The notes under the pieces are model-generated. The model made no database searches, was not told where the DNA came from, and saw only the letters and a list, made by a program, of their open reading frames with translations. Shown one piece after another: positions 53,938 to 62,807 of a stretch of 64,000 nt of DNA. The translations under genes and the position numbers were made by a program. Source of the stretch: Agromyces mediolanus (GTDB lineage Bacteria > Actinomycetota > Actinomycetes > Actinomycetales > Microbacteriaceae); NCBI RefSeq assembly GCF_023715325.1, contig NZ_JAMBNX010000004.1, positions 124,001 to 188,000 on the forward strand, in the 5' to 3' direction. The stretch's first letter is position 1. Every line of letters begins with the position of its first letter.

Positions 53938-55578
53938 CTAGTGCTCGCTCGCCTTCTCGGCGCCGATGCCCGTGAGCGAGCGCACCTCCATCTCCGACTG
54001 CTTCGCCGGATCCTCCGTGCCGCGGTCGAGCACGGTGCCGAGCCAGCCGAGGAAGAACGCCAGCGGGATCGAGACGATGCCCGGGTTCGACAGCGGGAAG
54101 AACGCGAAGTCGATCGCTTCGGTCTTCAGCATCGAGGTCTCCGAGCCCGACACCACCGGCGAGAAGACGATGAGCACGATCGCCGAGGCGAGGCCGCCGT
54201 ACATGCTCCAGAGCGCGCCCTTCGTGGAGAAGCGCTTCCAGTAGAGGGAGTACACGATCGTCGGCAGGTTCGCCGAGGCCGCCACCGCGAAGGCGAGCGC
54301 CACGAGGAACGCGACGTTCTGCCCGTTCGCCCCGATCCCGCCGATGATCGCCACGATGCCGATGATCACGACCGTGCGCCGGGCGACCTTCACCTCGGCG
54401 CCGGCCTCCGGCTTGCCCTTCTTCACGACCGAGGCGTAGATGTCGTGCGCGAACGAGGCCGCCGCCGTGATGGTGAGCCCCGCGACGACCGCGAGGATCG
54501 TCGCGAACGCGATCGCCGAGATCAGTCCGAGCAGCAGCGGCCCGCCCAACGAGAACGCGAGCAGCGGCGCGGCGGAGTTCGGTCCGCCGGGCGCTGCGGC
54601 GATGACGGATGGCCCGACGAGCGCCGCAGCACCGTAGCCGAGCACGAGGGTGAAGACGTAGAAGATGCCGATCAGCCAGATCGCCCAGACGACCGACTTG
54701 CGCGCCTCCTTCGCCGTCGGCACCGTGTAGAACCGCATCAGCACGTGCGGCAGCGCCGCGGTGCCGAGCACGAGCGCGAGGCCGAGCGAGAGGAAGTCGA
54801 TCTTCGAGAGGTCGGAGACGCCGTACTTCAGGCCCGGGTCGAGGATCGCGGGGTTCTCGGCCACGGCGACGGCCTGGTCGAGCAACGCCGAGAAGTCGAA
54901 GCCGTTGATCGCGAGCACCCACACCGTCATCACGCCGGCGCCCGCGATGAGCAGCACCGCCTTGATGATCTGCACCCAGGTGGTGCCCTTCATCCCGCCG
55001 ATGAGCACGTAGAGGATCATCAGCGCGCCGACCACGGTGATCACGAGCGACTGGCCGAGCAGATCGCTGATCCCGAGCAGCAGCGACACCAGGCCGCCGG
55101 CCCCGGCCATCTGCGCGAGCAGGTAGAAGAAGCACACGACGAGCGTGGTGATGGCCGCGGCGATGCGCACCGGCTTCTGCTTCAACCGGAACGACAGCAC
55201 GTCGGCCATGGTGAACCGGCCCGTGTTGCGCAGCAGCTCAGCGACGAGCAGCAGCGCAACGAGCCAGGCCACCAGGAAGCCGATCGAGTAGAGGAAGCCG
55301 TCGTAGCCGGTCATCGCGATCGCGCCGACGATGCCGAGGAACGAGGCGGCCGAGAGATAGTCGCCCGCGATCGCGGAGCCGTTCTGCCCACCCGTGAACG
55401 AGCGCCCGGCGGCGTAGTAGTCGGCGGCGGTCTTGTTGTTCCGGCTGGCGCGGAAGACGATGATCATCGTGATCGCCACGAAGGCGCCGAAGATCGCGAT
55501 GTTGAGCCACGGCTCGCCGGGGGCGTTCGCGGCGGCCGGCTCGGCGGCGAGACGGAGGCCGAGGACTGCGGCGCTCAT
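53938..55578 (-). CDS. actP: Cation/acetate symporter, ActP/MctC-like (SSS family)
   Basis: Sodium- or proton-coupled uptake of acetate or other monocarboxylates. 546 residues, 13 helices. DYYAAGRSFTGGQNGSAIAGDYLSAASFLG (about 53-82) is the ActP-type signature; LGTAALPHVLMRFYTVPTAKEARKS (about 275-299) is the conserved loop. The start overlaps the stop of the DUF485 gene, which is the usual partner. Confidence 0.92.
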   Translation of the reverse strand: MSAAVLGLRLAAEPAAANAPGEPWLNIAIFGAFVAITMIIVFRASRNNKTAADYYAAGRSFTGGQNGSAIAGDYLSAASFLGIVGAIAMTGYDGFLYSIGFLVAWLVALLLVAELLRNTGRFTMADVLSFRLKQKPVRIAAAITTLVVCFFYLLAQMAGAGGLVSLLLGISDLLGQSLVITVVGALMILYVLIGGMKGTTWVQIIKAVLLIAGAGVMTVWVLAINGFDFSALLDQAVAVAENPAILDPGLKYGVSDLSKIDFLSLGLALVLGTAALPHVLMRFYTVPTAKEARKSVVWAIWLIGIFYVFTLVLGYGAAALVGPSVIAAAPGGPNSAAPLLAFSLGGPLLLGLISAIAFATILAVVAGLTITAAASFAHDIYASVVKKGKPEAGAEVKVARRTVVIIGIVAIIGGIGANGQNVAFLVALAFAVAASANLPTIVYSLYWKRFSTKGALWSMYGGLASAIVLIVFSPVVSGSETSMLKTEAIDFAFFPLSNPGIVSIPLAFFLGWLGTVLDRGTEDPAKQSEMEVRSLTGIGAEKASEH

Positions 55579-55997
55579 CGGGTCGCCTCCGGGGTCGAGG
55601 CGGAGGAGCTGGTCGAGGCGGCGGAGCTGGCCGAAACATCCGAGGCATCCGCGATCTCCGCCTCGATCTCCTCGCGGATCTCGCTCGCGATCGGGTCGAG
55701 TCGGCGATTGGCGAAGCTCACGTACCAGGTGGTCACCGCGAAGGTGGTGACCACCTGTGCGAGCCCGAGCAGCATGGCGACGTTCACACTGCCGAACACC
55801 CGCGTCGACATGAAGTCGTGTGCGTAGCTGGCGAGCAGCACGTAGGCGAGGTACCAGACGAGGCAGGCGGCCAGCACGGGGAACACGAACCCGCGCTGGC
55901 GCCTCCTCAACCGCTGGAACCGCTCCGACTGCTGGACCGCGCGGTAGTCGACGATGGGACGGTTCGTCTCCTCCGCGCTCAGGGCGTCGTTGCCCAT
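55575..55997 (-). CDS. DUF485 membrane protein, symporter partner
   Basis: 140 residues with two helices (FVFPVLAACLVWYLAYVLLA and NVAMLLGLAQVVTTFAVTTW), the YjcH-like arrangement that accompanies ActP. The C-terminal 35 residues are acidic then Ser/Ala-rich. ATG at 55997; 4-nt overlap with actP. Confidence 0.88.
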   Translation of the reverse strand: MGNDALSAEETNRPIVDYRAVQQSERFQRLRRRQRGFVFPVLAACLVWYLAYVLLASYAHDFMSTRVFGSVNVAMLLGLAQVVTTFAVTTWYVSFANRRLDPIASEIREEIEAEIADASDVSASSAASTSSSASTPEATR

Positions 55998-56018
55998 GGC
56001 GTCTCCTTCGAGGTCGTC

Positions 56019-56034
56019 GGTGCGACATCGCACC
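56019..56034. promoter_or_regulatory. Palindrome upstream of the symporter operon
   Basis: GGTGCGA-CA-TCGCACC is a perfect palindrome 21 nt upstream of the DUF485 start; GGTGCGACCATGC recurs at 56069 and CGTGCGACG at about 56142. These lie in the gap shared with the divergent sensor kinase gene and could be binding sites for the LytTR regulator. The assignment is inference. Confidence 0.4.
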
Positions 56035-56192
56035 GTGCGGCCCCTCGATGCCAGAGGCTGCGGGCCGCGGTGCGACCATGCTGCCGTCGGCGACCGCGCA
56101 CCGGGGACCGTCGCCGCTCGTCGTCGCCAAGCGGTGCCGATCGTGCGACGAACGACGGCCGGCCGCGATGAACGATCGCTACGCTGGCCTGC

Positions 56193-57479
56193 ATGCCCGA
56201 GTCCCTGGTGGTGGCCGCGGCGGCCGGCGTCGTCGCCGGCGCGCTCGCCGTCGGGCTCGTCGTGCTCCTGCGCCGCCTCGTGGTCTCCTCGAAGGAGCTC
56301 GGCACCGAGGCCGAGCGCGCCACCTATCAGACCCTCCACCTCGCGTCGAAGGCGGCCGCGCACCTCCGCGGCGGCGTCGGCGTCGAGGACGCGAAGCGCG
56401 CGGGCCGGCACCTGAAGGCGCTGCTCGGCTGCGACACCCTCGCGATCGTCGACCCGGGCGGGGTCGTCGCGCTCGACGGCGACGACGGTCTGCGCGAGAC
56501 GGCCGCGGAACTCGCCGCCGCCGCGCACGAATCCGGCAAGCCGCAGGTGCAGCGGCGGGTGCCGCGTTCGGGCCGCGGCCGGCAGGGCGCCAGAGAGACG
56601 GATGCCATTGCGGCCCCCATCCTCGTCGGCCGGCGGCCGGTCGGGGCGATCGTCGCGTTCGCGGCCCCCGTGCGCGCCGGGCTCGTGCGTGCGACCGCCG
56701 AGGTCGCCGACTGGGTCGCCGCGCAGGTCGAGCTCGGCGAGCTCGACGCCTCCCGCACCGCCCTCGCCGAGGCCGAGGTGCGGGCGCTCCGAGCCCAGAT
56801 CAGCCCGCACTTCATCTACAACTCGCTGAACGCGATCGCCTCCTTCATCAACACCGACCCGGCCGAGGCGCGCGAGCTCGTGCTGGAGTTCGCGGACTTC
56901 ACGCGGTACTCGTTCCGGCGGCACGGCGAGTTCACGACGGTGGCCGACGAGCTCGGCTCGATCGACAGCTACCTGCGCCTCGAGCGGGCGCGCTTCGGCG
57001 AGCGGCTGCGGGTGACCCTGCAGATCGCGCCGGAGGTGCTCGGCGCGATCGTGCCGTTCCTGTCGATCCAGCCGCTCGTCGAGAACGCGGTGCGGCACGG
57101 CCTCGAGGCGAAGGAGGGCGGCGGGCGCATCACGATCACCGCCGAGGACTCCGGCGCCTACGCGGAGATCAGTGTGGAGGACGACGGCGTCGGCTTCGAT
57201 CCGGAACTCATCCGCGAGGTGCTGGCCGGTGGGCAGGGCGACGCGCACGTCGGCCTCCGGAACGTCGACGCCCGCCTCCGCCAGGTGTACGGCGACGAGC
57301 ACGGCCTCGTGATCGAGACCGCCCGCGGGGCCGGCACGCTCGTGCGCATGCGGGTGCCGAAGGCGGCGCCGCCCCCCACCGAGTTGCCCGACTTCCATGG
57401 AAGTCGGGCAAGTCGAGAGGGAAGCGGGGCGCCGCCGCCCGTGCCGCGACCGGAGCGGGATGGGAGACTCGAACCGTGA
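56193..57479 (+). CDS. LytS/YpdA-type sensor histidine kinase
   Basis: 428 residues: one N-terminal membrane helix (about 6-28), a GAF-like sensor (about 45-180) and a His_kinase/HATPase module. The H-box QISPHFIYNSLNAIA has His206; the N-box is QPLVENAVRHGLE; DDGVGFDPE is the G1 box. The C-terminal 40 residues after RVPKAAPPP are encoded by palindromic repeat copy 8 and following DNA, and the stop overlaps the regulator start (GTGA). By analogy with BtsSR and YpdAB it should sense an external carboxylate such as acetate or pyruvate. Confidence 0.88.
   Translation: MPESLVVAAAAGVVAGALAVGLVVLLRRLVVSSKELGTEAERATYQTLHLASKAAAHLRGGVGVEDAKRAGRHLKALLGCDTLAIVDPGGVVALDGDDGLRETAAELAAAAHESGKPQVQRRVPRSGRGRQGARETDAIAAPILVGRRPVGAIVAFAAPVRAGLVRATAEVADWVAAQVELGELDASRTALAEAEVRALRAQISPHFIYNSLNAIASFINTDPAEARELVLEFADFTRYSFRRHGEFTTVADELGSIDSYLRLERARFGERLRVTLQIAPEVLGAIVPFLSIQPLVENAVRHGLEAKEGGGRITITAEDSGAYAEISVEDDGVGFDPELIREVLAGGQGDAHVGLRNVDARLRQVYGDEHGLVIETARGAGTLVRMRVPKAAPPPTELPDFHGSRASREGSGAPPPVPRPERDGRLEP
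57380..57415. repeat. Palindromic repeat family P, copy 8, within the kinase gene
   Basis: GAGTTGCCCGACTTCCATGG and its near-complement. The centre changed from TTTCATGAAA to TTCCATGGAA on both sides, again keeping symmetry. In the kinase frame it encodes TELPDFHGSRAS. Confidence 0.9.
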
Positions 57480-58207
57480 TCTCCGTCCTCGTCGCCGACG
57501 ATGAGCAGCCCGCGATCGACGAGCTGGTGTACCTGCTCGGGCAGGACCCGCGCGTCGGCGTCATCCACCAGGCCTCGTCCGGAGCTGAGGCGGTGCGCTT
57601 GCTCACCCGCGAGCCGGTCGATGCGGCGTTCCTCGACATCCACATGCCGGGCCTCTCCGGCTTCGACCTGGCGCGCGCGCTGCAGCGCTTCGAGCGCCGG
57701 CCCGCACTCGTCTTCGTCACCGCCGACGAGGAGGGCGCGCTCGAGGCCTTCGACCTCGCCGCCGTCGACTACCTGCTGAAACCCGTGCGCGCCGAGCGGC
57801 TGGCGCGCTCGGTGGGCCGCATCGCCGAGGCGCTGCGGCCGCCGGCGCCGGATGCCTCGCCGGCCGGCGAGATGATCGCGGTGCCGCTCGGCGGGACGAC
57901 GCGGATGATCCGACGAGACGAGGTGCGCTACGTGCAGGCCCAGGGCGACTACGCCAGGCTGCACACCGAGGCCGGCACGCACCTCGTGCGCGTGCCGATC
58001 TCCGACCTCGAGAAGCAGTGGGCGGAGGCCGGCTTCGTGCGGGTGCACCGCTCGTACCTCGTCGCCCTGGCGCACGTCTCGCGCATCCGGCTCGGCTCCG
58101 ACCACCCGGCGGTCGTCGTGGGCGACGTCGAGCTGCCCGTGAGCCGGCGGATGCTGCCGGGCCTGCGCGACCGCCTCGCCCAGTCGAGTGTGCGGCCCCG
58201 CCCGTGA
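57476..58207 (+). CDS. LytTR-family response regulator
   Basis: 243 residues: receiver domain (1-120) with DD at 8-9, phospho-acceptor Asp54 in FLDIHMPG and Lys in YLLKPV; LytTR DNA-binding domain (about 145-240) with RYVQAQGDYARLHT and VHRSYLVAL. GTG at 57476 overlaps the kinase stop and its own stop overlaps the next start, so kinase, regulator and symporter are one coupled unit. It should act on LytTR direct repeats in the symporter promoters. Confidence 0.92.
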   Translation: MISVLVADDEQPAIDELVYLLGQDPRVGVIHQASSGAEAVRLLTREPVDAAFLDIHMPGLSGFDLARALQRFERRPALVFVTADEEGALEAFDLAAVDYLLKPVRAERLARSVGRIAEALRPPAPDASPAGEMIAVPLGGTTRMIRRDEVRYVQAQGDYARLHTEAGTHLVRVPISDLEKQWAEAGFVRVHRSYLVALAHVSRIRLGSDHPAVVVGDVELPVSRRMLPGLRDRLAQSSVRPRP

Positions 58208-58710
58208 GCGAGCCGGGGTGGTCCCCTGAGCCCGTCGAAGGGGTGCCGCGCCCTTCGACAGGCTCAGGGAACCAGGGCCCTTCGACGAGCTCAGGGAACC
58301 AACCCCCTTCGACAGGCTCAGGGAACCAGGATCGCCCGCCCGCCCGCGTCCGCGTCACCGCCGCCGGCACCCCGCGACCCGCCCCGCCCCGCGCCGCCCT
58401 CCGTCTCGGCCGCGCGCCGGAAGCCCCCACGAGTGACATCCGCGGCGTCTACGTGCGGTCCCTCATCCGCTCGCAGCTGCGTCTCGGCCTCGTGTTCGCG
58501 GGCGGGTTCTGCCTCGCCACCGCCCTCTTCGTCGCCGCGATCGTGCTCGTGCCGGGACTCGACGAGCAGTTCGTCGCGGGCGTGCCGGTCGCCTGGTTGC
58601 TGCTGGCCTTCGGCCTGTACCCGCTGGTCATCACCGTGGGCGTGCTGTACGCCCGGGCGGCGGCGCGCAACGAGGCCCGGTTCCGGCAGCTCGCCGAGGA
58701 CGAGACGTGA
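58204..58710 (+). CDS. DUF485-like small membrane protein with repeat-encoded N-terminus
   Basis: 168 residues from GTG 58204, which overlaps the regulator stop. The first 45 residues or so are translated dispersed repeats (PSTGSGNQ, PSTSSGNQ); then a Pro/Arg-rich linker, and from about residue 75 a DUF485-type core with two helices (LGLVFAGGFCLATALFVAAI and PVAWLLLAFGLYPLVITVGV). The natural gene probably began nearer to the core and was extended when the repeats landed at the junction. It precedes the symporter by a 4-nt overlap, as DUF485 proteins do. Confidence 0.75.
   Translation: MSEPGWSPEPVEGVPRPSTGSGNQGPSTSSGNQPPSTGSGNQDRPPARVRVTAAGTPRPAPPRAALRLGRAPEAPTSDIRGVYVRSLIRSQLRLGLVFAGGFCLATALFVAAIVLVPGLDEQFVAGVPVAWLLLAFGLYPLVITVGVLYARAAARNEARFRQLAEDET
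58220..58327. repeat. Four copies of CCCTTCGAC...CTCAGGGAACC
   Basis: Copies at 58220-58242 (inverted), 58251-58273, 58278-58300 and 58305-58327. The inverted first and the second copy can form a long hairpin. This sequence type is widespread as an intergenic repeat in high-G+C bacteria. Here all copies lie inside a coding region. Confidence 0.88.
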
Positions 58711-60195
58711 ACCCGGTCACCGGGTACACGGCGATCGTGGTCGTCTCGCTGGCCTCGGCGCTGATCGGCTTCTACGGTCTCCGAGTCTCGCGCACGACGG
58801 GCGACTTCTATGTGGCGAGCCGGACGGTGCGGCCCTGGTGGAATGCCTCGGCCATCGGCGGGGAGTACCTCTCCGCGGCGTCGTTCCTCGGCGTCGCCGG
58901 GCTGGTGCTGCTCAGCGGCTCGGCCGGATTCTGGTTCCCGATCGGGTACACGGCGGGATACTTGATGCTGCTGCTCTTCGTGGCGGCCCCGCTCCGCCGG
59001 AGCGGGGCGTACACGATCCCCGATTTCACCGCCGCCCGACTCGAATCGCGCTGGGTGCGCCGGGTCACGAGCACCCTCGTCATCCTCGTCGGCTGGTTCT
59101 ACATCGTGCCGCAACTGCAGGGCGCCGCCCTGACCGTTCGGATCACGACCGGCCTGCCGCCATGGGCGGGCTCGCTCGCCGTCGCCGTGATCGTCGCCGT
59201 GGTCGTCGTCGCGGGCGGCATGCGGTCGATCACCTTCGTGCAGGCGTTCCAGTTCTGGCTGAAGCTGACGGCGCTCGCGGTGCCGGCGGTGGCGCTGCTC
59301 ATCGTCGTCTCCGGGGGCGTGCCCGGCCTCGAGGCGCGTGCGGCCCTCGCCCCGGAGCTCGCGTTCCCGGCCGAGGCCGGGCCGCACGGCCTCGACGCGT
59401 ACCGCACGGTGTCGCTGATGGTGGCGCTGCTGTTCGGCACACTCGGCCTTCCGCATGTGCTCGTGCGCTTCTACACGAATCCGGATGGCTCGGCCGCCCG
59501 CCGCACGACGGTGATCGTGCTCGCCCTGCTGTCGGTGTTCTACGTCTTCCCGACCGTGTTCGGTCTGCTCGGCCGGGCTTTCGCGCCGGAGCTCGCCGAG
59601 GGCGGCCGCGCCGATGCGCTCGTGCTGCTCCTGCCGGGACTGCTCGTGCCCGGCCTGTGGGGGGAACTGCTCACCGCCCTCGTGATCGGCGGGGCGTTCG
59701 CGGCCTTCCTCTCGACGAGCTCGGGGCTGGTGGTCTCTCTCGCGGGCGTCGTCAGCCAGGACCTCCTCGGCGGCAGCGTACGCGGCTTCCGCATCGCGGC
59801 GGTGCTCTCCACCCTGGTGCCGCTCGCCGTCGCGCTCGTCACCGAGTCCTCGGGGCTCGCCGGCAGCGTGGGGCTCGTCTTCGCGTTCACCGCCTCGACC
59901 CTGTGCCCGGTGCTGCTGCTCGGCATCTGGTGGCGCGGCCTCACCGCGCGCGGCGCGATCGCCGGGATGGTGACGGGGGCGCTGCTCTCGGGCGGGGCGA
60001 TCCTCGCGAGCGCCGCCGGCGCGACGGCCGACGCGCCGGGCTGGCTGCGGCCGCTTGTCGAGCAGCCGGCGGCGAGGATCCGGGGCGCTCGCCGTCGCGG
60101 TCATCGTGCTCGTCTCGCTCGCGGACCGGCGGCGGATGCCTCGGAGCACCGACGCCTTCCTCGCCCGCCTGCATGTGCCGGAGCGGCCGCGCTGA
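58707..60195 (+). CDS. Sodium/solute symporter (SSS), acetate-type, frameshift near 3' end
   Basis: Second carboxylate-type symporter, about 495 residues after correction. GDFYVASRTVRPWWNASAIGGEYLSAASFLG (about 30-60) and LGLPHVLVRFYTNPDGSAAR (about 244-263) parallel ActP. At 60081-60085 (CGGGG) the frame shifts by one; removing one base gives a final helix GALAVAVIVLVSLA and a stop at 60195. The 13-helix topology is otherwise complete. It forms an operon with the LytS/LytTR pair. Confidence 0.82.
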
Positions 60196-60262
60196 GCGTC
60201 GGGACCGCCCGGCCGACCGCCCGCCCGCCGGGTTCTGCCACCGCCCCGGCTAGGCTGGATCG

Positions 60263-61003
60263 GTGCTGCTGCCCGTCGCGATCTCCGTCCTCGTCGGCGC
60301 GTTCGCACAGCGCATCACGGGCATGGGTTTCGCGCTCATCGCGTCGCCGGCCCTCGTCATCCTGCTCGGCCCCTTCGACGGCGTCATCATCGTGAATGTC
60401 TGCGCGGTGCTCTCCTCGCTCCTCATCCTGCCCAGGGTGTGGAAGGAGGTGGACTGGCGCCGTTTCGCCTGGCTCGTCGTCCCGGCGCTCGTGGGCACGC
60501 TGTTCGGCACTCTCGCCGCGACCGCGATCCCCGGTCCCTGGCTGCAGCTCGGCATCGGTGCGCTCGTGATCGTCGCACTCACCGTCACCCTCCTCGTGAC
60601 CCGCACGGAGCACGTGGTCCACGGGGCGCCGCCGGCGATCCTGACCGGGGCGGCTTCGGGCTTCATGAACTCGGCCGCAGGGGTCGGCGGCCCGGCGCTC
60701 AGCGTCTACGCGGTCGCGAGCCGCTGGTCGCAGACGGGCTTCGCGGCGACCGCGCAGGCGTACTTCATCGTGATCGGCTCGGCGGCGCTCGTCAGCAAGC
60801 TCGCGACCACCGGTTGGGCGCTGCCGGAGCTCGAGCCGGGCGCGTGGCCGTGGGTGATCGCCGCGCTGCTCGTGGGGCTCCTGCTCGGCGAGCTGCTGCA
60901 CGCGCGCATCAGTCACCGGGCGGCGCGCATCGCGGTCATCGCGATCGCCTACCTCGGGGGTGCCGCCGCCCTCGTGGACGGCGCGCTCGAGCTGCTCGGC
61001 TGA
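60263..61003 (+). CDS. TauE/SafE-family membrane transporter
   Basis: 246 residues, eight helices. GMGFALIASPALVILLGPFDGVIIVN (about 21-46) and SGFMNSAAGVGGPALSVYAV (about 131-150) are the two repeated TauE motifs. These proteins export sulfite or sulfoacetate-type anions. Start GTG 60263. Confidence 0.85.
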   Translation: MLLPVAISVLVGAFAQRITGMGFALIASPALVILLGPFDGVIIVNVCAVLSSLLILPRVWKEVDWRRFAWLVVPALVGTLFGTLAATAIPGPWLQLGIGALVIVALTVTLLVTRTEHVVHGAPPAILTGAASGFMNSAAGVGGPALSVYAVASRWSQTGFAATAQAYFIVIGSAALVSKLATTGWALPELEPGAWPWVIAALLVGLLLGELLHARISHRAARIAVIAIAYLGGAAALVDGALELLG

Positions 61004-61510
61004 CCCCGCCGCGCTCCCGCGCGCCGCGCTCCCGCCCCGCACGCCCGCCCCGCGGGCCGCGCTCCCGCCTCCGTCCGCTCCCCCTCCCGCCCCCGCGCGC
61101 CCGCACCCGCTCCCGCCCCCGCGCGCCCGCCCCCGCGCCCGCCCCGCGCGCCGCGCTCCCGCGCGCTCCGCGCTCCCGCCCCCGCAGCGCTCGCGAAAGG
61201 GTCGCATTGCGTCAGCGCTCAGGCGGGCACCCACCGAAGATGTCGCATTCTGACCCCGTCGCGAGTTCGGGAGCGGGAGCGAGAGCGCGCGGGTGCAGGA
61301 GCGGATGCGAGAGCGGGAGCGGGTGCAGGAGCAGATGCGAGAGCGGGAGCGAGAGCAGGAGCGGATGCGAGAGCGAGAGCAGGAGCGGGATGCAGGAGCG
61401 AGAGCAGGAGCGGGATGCAGGAGCGGGATGCAGGAGCGGGCGGGAGCGGATACAGGAGCGCGGGCGAGAGCGGGTGCGGGAGCAGGAACGGGAACGGGGA
61501 CGCGCTCGAA
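61004..61510. repeat. Long imperfect inverted repeat region with GGGTCG...GACCCC core, copy 2
   Basis: 548 nt between convergent genes without a credible gene. The left half is CGCTCCCGC/CCCGCGCGC-rich (61010-61195), the right half GAGCGGGAGCG/CAGGAGCGG-rich (61260-61500), so the halves are complementary in style. The centre (61199-61257) starts GGGTCGCATT and ends GTCGCATTCTGACCCC, like the element at 33872-33947. Confidence 0.75.
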
Positions 61511-61551
61511 CTGCTCGGCTGAGCGGGCGCGCTCCGGCCTCGGCCTCGCGC

Positions 61552-62196
61552 TCAGGTGCGGAGCGTCACCGGTCCGTCGCCGAGCGCGGCGAGCCGCGCC
61601 TCGAGCCCCGCCCGCACCTCGGGCCACTCGTCGATGACGACCGAGTACACCGCGCTGTCGCGCCAGCTGCCGTCGGCCCGCCGCTTGTCGCGCCGCATCA
61701 CACCGTCGAGCTTCGCCCCGAGCTTCTCGATCGCCCGGCGGGAGCGGGCGTTCGCGGCATCCGCCTGGATCTTCACCCGGCCGAAGCCGTGCTCGAAAGC
61801 GAGGCCGAGCAGCAGCAGCTTCGCCTCGGGATTGACGGCGGTGCCCCACACGCGAGGGTCGTATCCGGTCCAGCCGATGTGCGTCGACTCGTTCGTGAGG
61901 TCGAAGTCGGCGAGCTTCGTGGCGCCGACGATGCGCCCGTCATCGGGTCCGCCGACGAGGCGCACGGTGAAGGGCCGCTGCTCGGCACCGGCCGTGCCTC
62001 CGTAGTAGCCCGTCGCCCAGCGGTCGAACGCCTCCCGGCCGGCGGGCAGCCCGGCGGGGCCCCCGCCGTAGCCGCCGGCGAACACCTCGGGACGGCAGAG
62101 CGCCTCGAAGAGGCCGGCGAGGTCGTCAGGATGCCACGGCGAGAGCCGGATGCGGACGCCGCGGAGCTCGGCGCTGGCGGGAAGGATCGCGGTCAC
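61552..62196 (-). CDS. GNAT-family N-acetyltransferase
   Basis: 214 residues, RimJ/RimL-like Acetyltransf_3. IRLSPWHPDDLAGLFEAL at the first strand and helix, IGWTGYDPRVWGTAVNPEAK (acetyl-CoA loop region), GFGRVKIQADAANARSRRAIEKLGAKLDG (motif with the conserved Asn). GTG at 62196 starts right at TAILPASAEL. Acceptor unknown. Confidence 0.83.
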   Translation of the reverse strand: MTAILPASAELRGVRIRLSPWHPDDLAGLFEALCRPEVFAGGYGGGPAGLPAGREAFDRWATGYYGGTAGAEQRPFTVRLVGGPDDGRIVGATKLADFDLTNESTHIGWTGYDPRVWGTAVNPEAKLLLLGLAFEHGFGRVKIQADAANARSRRAIEKLGAKLDGVMRRDKRRADGSWRDSAVYSVVIDEWPEVRAGLEARLAALGDGPVTLRT

Positions 62197-62449
62197 GGGT
62201 CGAGTTTCGCACGCCCGCCCGCCGCGGGGCGCCGGGCGGCTCCGGCACCGGGCTCCGGGCGGCTCCGGCGCCGAGGCCGGCACTGAGGCCGTCGCCGAGG
62301 CCGTCGCCGGACCAGAATGCCGATCCGACCGGCGATTCTCCGCGCTCGTCGAAGTGTGACGCGGGGCGCGAATGTCCCCTTCCGGTGCGGCCCCGCGTGT
62401 GCGACGATGACGACGAAACCACCATTCCGAGCGAGCGAAAGGACCCAGC

Positions 62450-62668
62450 ATGGGGGCACTGGACGACGCGGCCAAGCAGGCCGGCGACTTCATCACCGAG
62501 AACAAGGACAAGATCAACGACGCGCTGAAGAGCGAGCAGGCCGAGGGCATCAGCGACTCGGTGCTCGACGGGGTCGCCGACTTCGCGAAGAAGGTCACCG
62601 GCGGCAAGTTCGACGAGCAGATCGACGGCGCGCGCAACACGGCCGACGGCGCCATCGGCAACGAGTAA
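62450..62668 (+). CDS. MT0933-like (Rv0909-type) antitoxin-family protein
   Basis: 72 residues, highly charged helices: KQAGDFITENKDKINDALKS and KVTGGKFDEQIDGARN, the pattern of the MT0933 antitoxin family, in which KTGGKY-DKID is typical. ATG at 62450 with GAAAGG 7 nt upstream. No SRPBCC-type toxin gene (Rv0910-like) is adjacent, so a role as a free-standing stress protein is as likely as an antitoxin role. Confidence 0.7.
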   Translation: MGALDDAAKQAGDFITENKDKINDALKSEQAEGISDSVLDGVADFAKKVTGGKFDEQIDGARNTADGAIGNE

Positions 62669-62735
62669 CGCCACCGGCGACGGGTTGCCCCAGCGGCGGC
62701 ACCTCACGCCGGCGACCGGGAGCCCCAGCGGCGAC

Positions 62736-62775
62736 GCGACGAGGGGCGGATGCATCGGCATCCGCCCCTCGTCGC
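62736..62775. terminator. Bidirectional terminator between convergent genes
   Basis: A perfect 18-bp stem (GCGACGAGGGGCGGATGC) with a 4-nt loop ATCG, between the MT0933-like gene and purA. Confidence 0.85.
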
Positions 62776-62807
62776 ATGATCGGGCCGCGGTGCGGCCGAT
62801 GCGCCTG

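Noticed and set aside
61260..61520. Protein-coding gene in the GAGCGGGAGC repeats
   Set aside because: Any frame is a monotonous Arg/Glu repeat without ribosome site, and the opposite strand is equally open.
62450..62668. Toxin-antitoxin pair
   Set aside because: Only the MT0933-like protein is present; no toxin-like frame is adjacent.
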